The position numbers and the translations under genes are program-made. The notes under the pieces are model-generated. The model saw only the letters and a list, made by a program, of their open reading frames with translations, searched no databases and had not been told where the DNA came from. From Bacilli bacterium (lineage in GTDB: Bacteria > Bacillota_I > Bacilli_A > RF39 > UBA660), in contig JAEDNL010000031.1 in the NCBI GenBank assembly GCA_016302505.1, positions 1 to 14,292 on the forward strand: a DNA stretch of 14,292 bases, given 5' to 3'. This document shows, piece after piece, positions 1-7,173 of the stretch; position 1 is the stretch's first letter; every line of letters starts with the position of its first letter.

Positions 1-431
1 AAATAATTTAAATATTGTATTTCTAGTATATTAGTTATTATTCTAGGATTTAAATTATCTTCTATTTTAAGAATTGAACTAATTAATAAATTATATACTT
101 CATTATTTTCACTTTCTTTATATGTATGAACAGCAAGTTCTACAAGATAAGACAAATAACTTATCTTAACTATATCATTTTTAATATTAAAGAAGTAATT
201 TTTAATATCACCATCTATTAAAGTAGAAAGGCCATCTTCTTTATAATATAAGTGAAATGTTCCATAAGCAAACTTTTCACTAGGTAATCTTAATTTACTC
301 TTAAGATTCTTACATCCTTTAGATATACACCCTATTATTCCATATTCAGAAGTAAATATATTTATTATTTTACTACTTTCTTTATATGATGTATTACTAA
401 CAACTATTCCTTCTACTTCAATAATCTTCAT
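1..431 (-). CDS. recO: DNA repair protein RecO, N-terminal part (runs off the window)
   Basis: The reading frame starts at the ATG at 431-429 and stays open for 143 codons to the window edge, so the C-terminal part is missing. It begins MKIIEVEGIVVSNTSYKESS and continues with an EYGIIGCISKGCKN segment. This is the RecO pattern: an N-terminal OB fold in which a 'vL.t..y.E.s.i..lfT...G....vakGar' motif is followed by a basic stretch and a helical domain. RecO works with RecR in RecF-pathway recombinational repair, loading RecA and annealing SSB-coated single strands. The visible length fits the OB fold plus the start of the helical domain; the zinc-binding region would lie off the window. The gene lies 12 bases after yqzL, as in Bacillus. 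No strong Shine-Dalgarno precedes the start, so translation may depend on upstream genes. Confidence 0.88.
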   Translation of the reverse strand, partial: MKIIEVEGIVVSNTSYKESSKIINIFTSEYGIIGCISKGCKNLKSKLRLPSEKFAYGTFHLYYKEDGLSTLIDGDIKNYFFNIKNDIVKISYLSYLVELAVHTYKESENNEVYNLLISSILKIEDNLNPRIITNILEIQYLNY

Positions 432-443
432 GTCTTATATACG

Positions 444-524
444 TTATTTCCCTTCTTTATATTTTAAATAATATTCAATCTTACCTGTTTGTTTAAATAA
501 CTCCCAAGCCTCTTCTTTAGTCAT
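444..524 (-). CDS. yqzL: YqzL-like micro-protein between era and recO
   Basis: A 26-codon ORF begins with ATG at 524-522 and ends with TAA at 446-444. It is preceded by a strong ribosome-binding site (AAGGAG at about 535-540 on the minus strand, 8 bases from the ATG). The peptide contains WELFKQTGKIEYYLKYKEG. This resembles the short YqzL family, recalled as W-x-x-F-x-x-TG-x-x-x-x-YL-x-YK, which lies at the same place between era and recO in Bacillus. No function is known to me. The copy is short, because it ends just after the YLKYKE motif. Synteny, motif and RBS agree, so I consider it real although far below usual gene-calling limits. Confidence 0.75.
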   Translation of the reverse strand: MTKEEAWELFKQTGKIEYYLKYKEGK

Positions 525-569
525 ATTATCTTCTCCTTACAATATTATATTGTAGGAAAATAAAATTAT

Positions 570-1457
570 TTATTCATTATTTAATAAATACCCTAAATCT
601 TTTATATATTTTTCTTTTTCTCTCCATTTTTTAATAGTTTTACAATATAATTCTAGATATACTTTTTTACCTAAAATATTTTCCATATCTATTCTTGCTT
701 CTCTACCTATTAACTTAATCATATTACCATTAGCACCAATTATTATTTTACGTAATGAATCTCTATCAACAATAATATCAATATATACTTTTGCTATTTT
801 AGAGTTTTCTTCATAACCAACTAATTTACATGATATTGAATGAGGTACTTCTTCATTAGTATGAATAAATATTTTCTCACGAACTATTTCTGATAATCTA
901 AAATCTAATTCTTGAGTTGTTTTTTCATTATCCATAAAATATTTAACATTATCTGGTAAATAATTTTTAAGTACACTTATTAATCTATCAATATTATCAT
1001 CTTTTAATGCAGATAATGGTATTATTTCTGCAAATTCATATAAATCTTTATATTCATTTATTTTAAGCAATATTTGTTCATTTGATAATTTATCTATTTT
1101 ATTTAATATTAAAAAAACTGGTTTATCTATATTTTCAAGTTTATTAATAATAAATTGATCACCTTTACCATAAGGTACTGATGCATCTACTACCAAAAGT
1201 AAAACATCTACATCATTTATTGAATAATATGCTTGTGCATTAAGAGCAGTTCCTAATTTATCTATTGGTTTATGTATACCTGGAGTATCTACAAATACTA
1301 TTTGAGTATCTTCTTCATTATATATACCTTGTACTAAATTTCTTGTAGTTTGTGGTTTATTTGATATAATAGCTACTTTCTCTTTTAATATTGTATTTAA
1401 TAAAGTACTTTTCCCTGTATTAGGTCTTCCTATTAAACTTACAAATCCACTTTTCAT
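570..1457 (-). CDS. era: GTPase Era, 16S rRNA/30S assembly factor
   Basis: The protein has 295 residues, normal for the family. The GTPase domain shows G1 GRPNTGKST (10-18), a G2 threonine in PQTTRN (35-40), G3 DTPG (57-60), G4 NKID (119-122) and G5 SAL (149-151). The C-terminal KH domain carries the GANG loop (241-244) within IIIGANGNMIKLIG and ends in the usual WRE...LGY segment. Era binds the 3' end of 16S rRNA through the KH domain and acts in small-subunit maturation at the cytoplasmic face of the membrane. The ATG at 1457 is preceded by AAGGAGG and overlaps the cdd stop as ATGA (4 bases), so the two are translationally coupled. All GTPase motifs are intact. Confidence 0.97.
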   Translation of the reverse strand: MKSGFVSLIGRPNTGKSTLLNTILKEKVAIISNKPQTTRNLVQGIYNEEDTQIVFVDTPGIHKPIDKLGTALNAQAYYSINDVDVLLLVVDASVPYGKGDQFIINKLENIDKPVFLILNKIDKLSNEQILLKINEYKDLYEFAEIIPLSALKDDNIDRLISVLKNYLPDNVKYFMDNEKTTQELDFRLSEIVREKIFIHTNEEVPHSISCKLVGYEENSKIAKVYIDIIVDRDSLRKIIIGANGNMIKLIGREARIDMENILGKKVYLELYCKTIKKWREKEKYIKDLGYLLNNE

Positions 1458-1834
1458 ACTAAGTCCTCCTTAGTAAATGTAGTTGTCATTAATTCTTTAA
1501 ATGTCATTACTTTCATTTTTCCATTATGTGTCATTATATTAAAAATAACATCTTCATCAAAGAATTCTAAGAATGTTTGCTTACATATATTACATGGATA
1601 ACATATTTCATCACTACTTGTCATTAAATATAATGATTTAAATTTTCTTTCACCATGACTTATAGCACTATTAATAGCATTTCTCTCAGCGCATATAGTG
1701 CCTCCATATGAAGAATTTTCAACATTTACTCCTTCATATAAATTACCGCTTTCACATTCTACTATACAAGCAAACTTCATATTTGAATATGGTGAATAAC
1801 TATTATTTAATAATTTGATTAATTTATCTTTCAT
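1454..1834 (-). CDS. cdd: Cytidine deaminase
   Basis: The 126-residue protein is the small, tetrameric type of cytidine deaminase, which converts cytidine and deoxycytidine to uridine and deoxyuridine in pyrimidine salvage. The zinc site is visible: C48-A-E50 (catalytic Glu50 proton shuttle, in TICAERNAI) and P80-C81-x-x-C84 (PCNICKQ). The nucleoside-binding NVENSSYG (37-44) and N-terminal YSPYSN (13-18) are also present. The start at 1834 has AGGAG five bases upstream, and this site uses bases of the dgkA TAG stop, so the genes are tightly packed. The C-terminal 30 residues are less conserved than usual, but no key residue is missing. Confidence 0.95.
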   Translation of the reverse strand: MKDKLIKLLNNSYSPYSNMKFACIVECESGNLYEGVNVENSSYGGTICAERNAINSAISHGERKFKSLYLMTSSDEICYPCNICKQTFLEFFDEDVIFNIMTHNGKMKVMTFKELMTTTFTKEDLV

Positions 1835-1842
1835 TGTTTCTC

Positions 1843-2244
1843 CTATCTAAATAATATAATTATTTTTGGTAAGAATATTATAATACCTACTATTACTGCT
1901 ACTATAGCAAATATAAATACGGCCGCAGCAGATGTATCTTTAGCAACCTTAGCAAGCGGATGATATTCTTCTGTAACAAGATCAACTACTGCCTCAATCG
2001 CTGTATTAATAAGTTCACATGATATTACAAGTCCAATTGTTAATGCAAGTATTGCCCACTCAAAACCGCTTATCTTAAATATTAAACCACACAATATAAC
2101 TAGTATTGCTACTCCAACATCAACTGCTAAATTTTGTTCATTTCTATATGCATATCTAAGTCCTTTTATTGGATATGTAAAACTATTAATAAATTTATTT
2201 ATTCCTTTTTGCTTTTTTCTTTCATCTCGTGATATCATATTCAT
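1843..2244 (-). CDS. dgkA: Diacylglycerol/undecaprenol kinase, integral membrane
   Basis: This 133-residue protein has the compact DgkA fold: an amphipathic N-terminus and three hydrophobic helices (about 40-58, 62-86 and 105-128). The family signature is visible in CELINTAIEAVVDL (76-89), with Glu77, Asn80, Glu84 and Asp88, followed by AKDTSAAAV (101-109). Gram-positive members mainly phosphorylate undecaprenol, recycling the lipid carrier for wall synthesis; the choice between undecaprenol and diacylglycerol cannot be read from the sequence. The start at 2244 overlaps the end of ybeY by 23 bases and is supported by GAGGAG seven bases upstream. A second ATG two codons later is less well spaced. 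Confidence 0.93.
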   Translation of the reverse strand: MNMISRDERKKQKGINKFINSFTYPIKGLRYAYRNEQNLAVDVGVAILVILCGLIFKISGFEWAILALTIGLVISCELINTAIEAVVDLVTEEYHPLAKVAKDTSAAAVFIFAIVAVIVGIIIFLPKIIILFR

Positions 2245-2662
2245 TTAAAATCTCCTCTTCAAGAGTTCTCATAACTTTTTTATCTTTTTCATTCATATGG
2301 TCATATCCAAGTAAATGTAAAAGTCCATGTACTGCAAGATAACATAATTCTCTTCTTACACTGTGTCCAAATTCTTGAGCTTGCTCGCAACATCTTTCAT
2401 AAGATATATATATTTCTCCTAAGAATCTAATATCATCATAATTTACATCATTTACTTCTTCAAATGCAAAAGATATAACATCAGTTACTGAATCTATATT
2501 TCTATATTCTTTATTTATTTCTTGTATTCTTTTATTATCTACAAGAACTATATTTAATAATGGATTTTTAACATTCATTTTTTTACATGCAAAATTAATT
2601 ATTTTATCCATTTCACTTGTATCTATTTTTTCTTTTGTTGTATTAAAAATATAATCTATCAT
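2222..2662 (-). CDS. ybeY: Endoribonuclease YbeY, rRNA maturation factor
   Basis: The protein has 146 residues and contains the hallmark zinc motif HGLLHLLGYDH, giving ligands His112, His116 and His122. Upstream lie the typical I-x-x-x-N-x-x-YR-x-x-D-x-x-T-DVISF segment (about 47-65) and GEIYIS (82-87). YbeY is a metal-dependent single-strand RNase involved in 16S rRNA 3'-end processing and ribosome quality control, which fits the nearby era. The start at 2662 has AAGGAG four bases upstream, overlapping the stop of the preceding VanZ-like gene. The 3' end overlaps dgkA by 23 bases. Confidence 0.96.
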   Translation of the reverse strand: MIDYIFNTTKEKIDTSEMDKIINFACKKMNVKNPLLNIVLVDNKRIQEINKEYRNIDSVTDVISFAFEEVNDVNYDDIRFLGEIYISYERCCEQAQEFGHSVRRELCYLAVHGLLHLLGYDHMNEKDKKVMRTLEEEILNEYDITR

Positions 2663-2670
2663 AAAACTCC

Positions 2671-3279
2671 TTAATATATTCTAAGTACACATATTACCAA
2701 AAATGCAATAATTGCTATACATAATAAATTATAAAACCAATCTTTTTGTAATACTTTAGGTAAATGTTTATTTATTGCTGATAATGCTATATAAAGTAAA
2801 AAACCAAAAACACCACCCACTACATTTAATATAATATCATCTATATCGAAGCATCTACCTATAAAATATTGTACTGTTTCTATTACTCCACTTGAAAGTA
2901 ATGTTACTAAAAAAATTGTTAGTAAATCTTTTATTTTACAATATCTAGATGCAAAATAACCTAGTGGTATAAATATTGCTATATTACCCACTACTTGTCT
3001 ATAGAATAAACTACTACCAACTTCATATCTAAATATTTCTTTAAATGGGGATAGATTAGTTCCACCACCAGCTAAATCTTGACTTGTTACAAGTTGGAAT
3101 AGCATTATTAAATATAAAAGAAATAATAAATCCATTATATCTTCATGTAAACAAAATGTTCTTTTATCTCCTTTGAAATAATAAGTTACTTTCAATATTA
3201 ATATAATAGCCATTACTATTACTAGTGTTGGCCATGACATATTGACCACTTCTCTAATTGCTGATTCCATTATTCTCAT
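2671..3279 (-). CDS. VanZ-like family membrane protein
   Basis: The 202-residue protein has about six hydrophobic segments (roughly 17-33, 48-66, 95-112, 119-138, 148-168 and 182-199). VanZ-like hallmarks are visible: N-L-x-P-F (75-79), GNIAIFIPLG (98-107), a helix with E134-x-x-Q137, G141-R142, and acidic DIDD (145-148) before ILNVVGG. The original VanZ gives low-level teicoplanin resistance; homologues are common in Bacillota and mostly uncharacterised, so no resistance function should be assumed. The start at 3279 is favoured over M4 and M14 because GGAAG lies six bases upstream. It overlaps yqfD by 26 bases and ends eight bases before ybeY. This position is normally occupied by phoH and pgpH in Bacillus. 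Confidence 0.85.
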   Translation of the reverse strand: MRIMESAIREVVNMSWPTLVIVMAIILILKVTYYFKGDKRTFCLHEDIMDLLFLLYLIMLFQLVTSQDLAGGGTNLSPFKEIFRYEVGSSLFYRQVVGNIAIFIPLGYFASRYCKIKDLLTIFLVTLLSSGVIETVQYFIGRCFDIDDIILNVVGGVFGFLLYIALSAINKHLPKVLQKDWFYNLLCIAIIAFLVICVLRIY

Positions 3280-4411
3280 TTAAATCTTCCTTTTCTTTAC
3301 TAACCCCAATATTTTCATAAACTCTAAAAAATACTTCTACATACATTTTACTACGAAATACATCTTTTTTCAAAGTATTTTTACTTATTATATATTCATT
3401 GTCTTTAAGATTATTTTTTATTTGTTTTTCGCTTCTCTTAAGGGCCTCAATGTATGCCTCTTCTTTAGTAATTTTATATTCCTTATATTGATATATTTTT
3501 TTCTCTTCCTTATATAATTTAAATAATAAATATGGTTTATTTAAAATAAGTTTTTTACTACTTATTGTATTTTTAGAATCATATTTACCGAGTAGTGTAA
3601 TTTTTTTACCAAATATATCTAAATAATAATGATTAACTCTTTTTAAAGTATCTGTGTATTCAATGTAGTTATATGGAATATTTACTTTAACAGTGTACCA
3701 CACTTCGGCATAAACATCTCCCTTAGCAGTAACTATATCCACAACTTCATCATTTTTAATTATATCTCCAGATATTAAAACATCACCTTTTTTAACATAA
3801 TCATTAATATCTTTAAGTTTAGTACCATTATAATTGGTAATATACTTTATAAGACCATCTTTAGATGCTACTATATCACTAGGAATTAAAGCATTATCAT
3901 TATCAATTTTTTTCACTCTTTTAGTAATATTTATATTATAAGTACATCCCTTTTCTACTATTTCAATCCATTCTAAAATATCTTTATTAGAATTTAATAT
4001 ATTATTTTTAATCTCAATTAATTCATTAAAACTTTTTTTTCTTTTATATATATCTATATCATTATCTTTTAAACTTGAAAGGATTTCATTTTTTAATTTA
4101 TCATCATTTGTATTAATATTAATTTCAAATATAGTATTTGTTAGTAATCTAAGCAACATTAAAGATATAATTACAGATATAATCATATATTTATTTATCT
4201 TAACAAAATTAATAATAAACTTTTTTCCATAATATCTAACTATTCTAGTTTCATATCTTCTTGATATTTTTTTATAATTATCATAATTAGTAATCAATAT
4301 AAAAGAATCATTTAATTTAATCAACGAATTATAATTTATATTATTATAAACTAAATAATTAATAAATTTATTATTGCATGTATTAATTCTTATTTTAACT
4401 AGATCATTCAT
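3254..4411 (-). CDS. yqfD: YqfD family protein (SpoIV-region sporulation protein type)
   Basis: The protein has 385 residues. It shows the YqfD layout: an N-terminal domain of about 70 residues, one membrane span (74-93), then an extracytoplasmic domain. The latter carries a W148-I-E segment and a lipoyl/barrel-sandwich-like stretch with DIVASKDGLI (179-188) and VKKGDVLISG (206-215), followed by AKGDVYAEVWY. In Bacillus yqfD is a sigma-E-dependent sporulation gene next to yqfC; its biochemical role is unclear. Here it is the second gene of the operon. Its start overlaps the yqfC stop by 8 bases (AATGAATGA); the nearest SD-like AAAGGA is about 14 bases away, so translational coupling is likely. 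Divergence is high and the protein is unusually rich in Lys, Asn and Ile, matching base composition. Confidence 0.85.
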   Translation of the reverse strand: MNDLVKIRINTCNNKFINYLVYNNINYNSLIKLNDSFILITNYDNYKKISRRYETRIVRYYGKKFIINFVKINKYMIISVIISLMLLRLLTNTIFEININTNDDKLKNEILSSLKDNDIDIYKRKKSFNELIEIKNNILNSNKDILEWIEIVEKGCTYNINITKRVKKIDNDNALIPSDIVASKDGLIKYITNYNGTKLKDINDYVKKGDVLISGDIIKNDEVVDIVTAKGDVYAEVWYTVKVNIPYNYIEYTDTLKRVNHYYLDIFGKKITLLGKYDSKNTISSKKLILNKPYLLFKLYKEEKKIYQYKEYKITKEEAYIEALKRSEKQIKNNLKDNEYIISKNTLKKDVFRSKMYVEVFFRVYENIGVSKEKEDLNENNGISN

Positions 4412-4634
4412 TTATAAAATCAATTCCTTTAAATAAACCTTTTATTAACATTTCATTTTCATCTAGCTTTGTTATTAATAGTTTTTCTCCTTTTATATTA
4501 ATTATTTTATTATTTAAAAGTATTTTTATATTATTAAAAGATATATCTTCTATTTTAATATAGTTAATTATATGAATATAATTTAGCTTAATATTTATTT
4601 CATAATTTTTATTTTTAATAATATTGTTTATCAT
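4404..4634 (-). CDS. yqfC: YqfC/YabP family protein
   Basis: The 76-residue protein is soluble and beta-rich, without a signal or membrane segment. It matches the YabP/YqfC pattern: an N-terminal strand region, EDISFNNIKILLNNKIINIKG in the middle (the usual 'eeirl.t..G.i.I.G' stretch), then L-x-I-x-x-L and a terminal I-x-G-x-x-x-x-I-x-F-I. YqfC is found beside yqfD in spore-formers and is expressed in the mother cell there, but its activity is unknown. Recognition rests on pattern plus the adjacent yqfD, since sequence divergence is strong. This is the first gene of the operon. No Shine-Dalgarno precedes the ATG at 4634, and a -10-like TATAAT lies only five bases upstream, so the message might be leaderless. 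Confidence 0.75.
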   Translation of the reverse strand: MINNIIKNKNYEINIKLNYIHIINYIKIEDISFNNIKILLNNKIINIKGEKLLITKLDENEMLIKGLFKGIDFINE

Positions 4635-4639
4635 AATAA

Positions 4640-4668
4640 ATTATATTTATATAAATATAAAAAATGTT
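4640..4668 (-). promoter_or_regulatory. Possible promoter of the yqfC-recO operon
   Basis: A perfect TATAAT occurs at 4645-4640 on the minus strand, in the only gap upstream of yqfC and just after the preceding terminator. No good -35 box lies at the expected distance (the hexamer at 4668-4663 reads AACATT and falls inside the terminator stem). In such AT-rich DNA TATAAT is common by chance, so the call is weak. If it is real, transcription would begin at or next to the yqfC ATG. Confidence 0.3.
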
Positions 4669-4686
4669 TAGATATCTAAACATTTT
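4661..4686 (-). terminator. Rho-independent terminator after the SipW-type surface protein gene
   Basis: A perfect 26-base palindrome (arms AATGTTTAGAT/ATCTAAACATT flanked by A and T runs) begins inside the stop codon of the 4685-7084 gene. On the minus strand it ends in a run of six T residues. It separates the surface-protein gene from the yqfC operon. The stem is AT-rich but long. Confidence 0.75.
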
Positions 4687-7084
4687 ATGATATATCAAGT
4701 GCAAATGGACTATCATATGTTCCTTTACCAGCTTTTAACTTAACAGATGAATCTATATTAAATGTCGCTCTGATTGGAAGTCCATTATTAATATTTTCAT
4801 ACGCTGGTGCTCCAGTTGTATTAACAGCTGATGCATAAGTTTTTATTTTATTTATAAGAATTGTATATGAACCATGAGATATTGTCCATTCTTTCAAACC
4901 TAAAAACATCCAGTTTTTATTAGTATAGTTTGAATATGAGTTCATACTATATTTCCATACTAATGGAGATGCTGCAAATGCATATTCATGATAATACATC
5001 ATACCTATATAGTTTGAATAAGTAGCATCACTGGTAAGCTCCCTATTCATAACCAAGCTGGCTTTTTCTTTAATAGAACTAAAGTAATCAACATCTCCTA
5101 CATGCCATGTAGTATTTAATATTTTACTTTTCCAATCACTTGAAAATGAATTTAAGAATGTTGTATTTAAATTATTATAAGCAAGTGCTGATGAATCATC
5201 CCAATTATTGGTTTCGGCCAGTGTATATGCATAGTTAGCTATTTCACTAGCAGTTCTTTGACCTCTATATGTTGAATCTAAACTAGTCACATCGCCCTTA
5301 TATGCTCCAGTTGCACCCAACATAGACTTAGTTACATAATCTGCTGATATTAATTTAACATTTCCATCTATAAGTCCAATTATTCTATATAAATTGTCAA
5401 TAGGACATGTGCTTCCAGATTCCCCTGTATATGTCGAATTTCCAAAACATACATAATTATTAGGATTTTTTCCAGAATACCTATAGTTATCATCACCTGC
5501 GCTATTTTCAAGGTTTGATGTGTGTTTTATTAAAGTTGTATCACCTGCTCCAGAAATAGATGTAAGTGCTTCAGCAAGGGTTTTAGTATAATATGGAGTT
5601 GGATCAACTTTATTTTCTACAGTTTGGCCTAAAGTTGGAACATAAGGGTTACTAGCACTTCCATCTCCATTTTTCCATAATACTTCTGGTACTAAATTAA
5701 TTACAGGTCTCATGTTATAAAGTTCATCATTAGTACCAGAACTAATTTGCCCATTAGATGTTATATATGTAATTTTAGCATCTTTCAGAACATCACTTGA
5801 ACCAACTTTAACATATTCATATGGTGACATAGTCCAATAGTTTGCACCAGAATTTAAGTAATAACTAGTATTATTAGAACTAAATCCTCCAGCGTAATAT
5901 GCCTCATCCATTGTAATTAATCCAACTGGATATGTTAATACTTTGTTACCTATAGTTGATATAGTAGATGTATGTTTATCTTCATTTGCTATTAAAAATG
6001 TTGGTTGTTTTTTTCTTATAAGCCTATATCTAGCTCCAAAATATAATTGTTTACTACCAAACACAGATAGAGAAGTGCTACTTGGTGTAAGATATGCAGA
6101 TGTAGAGTTTTTTATATCTGAAAAGAATATAGAATCTTTATATATATAATTATCATAACTTGTTAAATTATTACCATACCAAGAATTAAGAGACTGTGAA
6201 ATAACAGATAATCCAGTATTACTATAATAGAATGTTACAGATGGAGCTGTTCCATTAACATCATTATACTTAGATGTACCTATACCTGATGCAGAACCAC
6301 TAGCATTCGCAGTAGTTCCTTGATATATTAATTTAATTGAATTATCACCATTAATTCTAACTATTCTCCAATAAAAACCTGCAAATAATACATAATTATT
6401 AGTAACAGCACCTCTATAATAATAAGTTTTTCCTTTATCATCTGTATCAGAATACATTCCAGCATTATTAGTAGCAGTTGACGTAAACGAAGGCTTACCT
6501 TTTGCTTCTATTGAACTAGTTCCACCATTATCAGCTAATATTTTATCTCTTAATAATGTAGTTGTAACTTCAGGTTCTGGTACATACTCTTGAAAATTAT
6601 ATTTAACTATAATATTAGAGTCATGATTTTCGCCTTGTCCTTCAGTGTACATTTCTTTAATAACAAAAGTTACTTCTTCGCCTGGTTCAAATATTTTACC
6701 TTCAGCAAGCCCTATCATAGATGGCGTTATTCCTGTATTAGATTGTTCAACCTCTTTAGATACAAATTCATATTGTTTATTTGAATAATTTTTAATTGTA
6801 ATAGTATATTCAATAATAGAATCAGGATTAGGAAGAGTACTGTCTATTTGAGTAGTATGTTTAGTATATCTAGGACTTGTTTTCTCATAAGCACCATTAT
6901 CAAGTCTAGTTGATTTAATAGCAATAACTCTTATATCACTTTTAGCTCTAGCAGTAGCATTACCTGATATAGTTAAAGTTGAATTAAGAGCTGAATATCC
7001 TACACTAATTACACTAATACACACAAAAAGAATAATATAAAATAGATTAAATTTACTAAATATTTTCTTAAATAGTTTATTCAT
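4685..7084 (-). CDS. Large anchored surface protein with SipW-type signal and two tandem domains
   Basis: The 799-residue protein begins with a short basic tail and a hydrophobic segment (14-31), followed by GYSALNSTLTISGNATA. This is the shape of SipW-dependent (TasA/CalY-like) signal regions, so the protein is probably exported and possibly cleaved near 30-45. Residues 50-170 look like a beta-sandwich (IEYTITIKNYS, PGEEVTFVIKE). Two related domains follow, about 177-485 and 500-799: each has a Y-x-Y-x-G...NNYV-x-F motif, then (W/Y)RI(V/I)..I-G-N-x-x-KLI, later (Y/N)WT(M/I)S, and finally RP-x-x-NL or IRATFNI before a 'G-G-x-x-x-x-P-x' end. This resembles uncharacterised Bacillota surface domains of the DUF6273 type; I cannot assign a function. 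The ATG at 7084 has GGGAG six bases upstream. The gene is monocistronic, with its own promoter and terminator. Confidence 0.8.
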   Translation of the reverse strand: MNKLFKKIFSKFNLFYIILFVCISVISVGYSALNSTLTISGNATARAKSDIRVIAIKSTRLDNGAYEKTSPRYTKHTTQIDSTLPNPDSIIEYTITIKNYSNKQYEFVSKEVEQSNTGITPSMIGLAEGKIFEPGEEVTFVIKEMYTEGQGENHDSNIIVKYNFQEYVPEPEVTTTLLRDKILADNGGTSSIEAKGKPSFTSTATNNAGMYSDTDDKGKTYYYRGAVTNNYVLFAGFYWRIVRINGDNSIKLIYQGTTANASGSASGIGTSKYNDVNGTAPSVTFYYSNTGLSVISQSLNSWYGNNLTSYDNYIYKDSIFFSDIKNSTSAYLTPSSTSLSVFGSKQLYFGARYRLIRKKQPTFLIANEDKHTSTISTIGNKVLTYPVGLITMDEAYYAGGFSSNNTSYYLNSGANYWTMSPYEYVKVGSSDVLKDAKITYITSNGQISSGTNDELYNMRPVINLVPEVLWKNGDGSASNPYVPTLGQTVENKVDPTPYYTKTLAEALTSISGAGDTTLIKHTSNLENSAGDDNYRYSGKNPNNYVCFGNSTYTGESGSTCPIDNLYRIIGLIDGNVKLISADYVTKSMLGATGAYKGDVTSLDSTYRGQRTASEIANYAYTLAETNNWDDSSALAYNNLNTTFLNSFSSDWKSKILNTTWHVGDVDYFSSIKEKASLVMNRELTSDATYSNYIGMMYYHEYAFAASPLVWKYSMNSYSNYTNKNWMFLGLKEWTISHGSYTILINKIKTYASAVNTTGAPAYENINNGLPIRATFNIDSSVKLKAGKGTYDSPFALDIS

Positions 7085-7113
7085 TCTTCTCTCCCATTAT
7101 CATTACCATTATA

Positions 7114-7142
7114 ATTATAAAATATTTATATTTTTTAGTCAA
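7114..7142 (-). promoter_or_regulatory. Sigma-A-type promoter of the surface protein gene
   Basis: On the minus strand TTGACT (7142-7137) is followed by a 17-base spacer and a perfect TATAAT (7119-7114). The start of transcription would fall near 7107, leaving a leader of about 22 bases with the GGGAG ribosome-binding site before the ATG at 7084. No terminator was seen between this promoter and the end of the upstream transporter operon at 7174, so some read-through is possible. Confidence 0.8.
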
Positions 7143-7173
7143 CTGCATAAATTATTAAAAAAACATATTATAG

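Noticed and set aside
2671..3279. Glycopeptide resistance determinant
   Set aside because: A VanZ-like fold alone, outside a van cluster and inside a housekeeping operon, does not support a resistance call.
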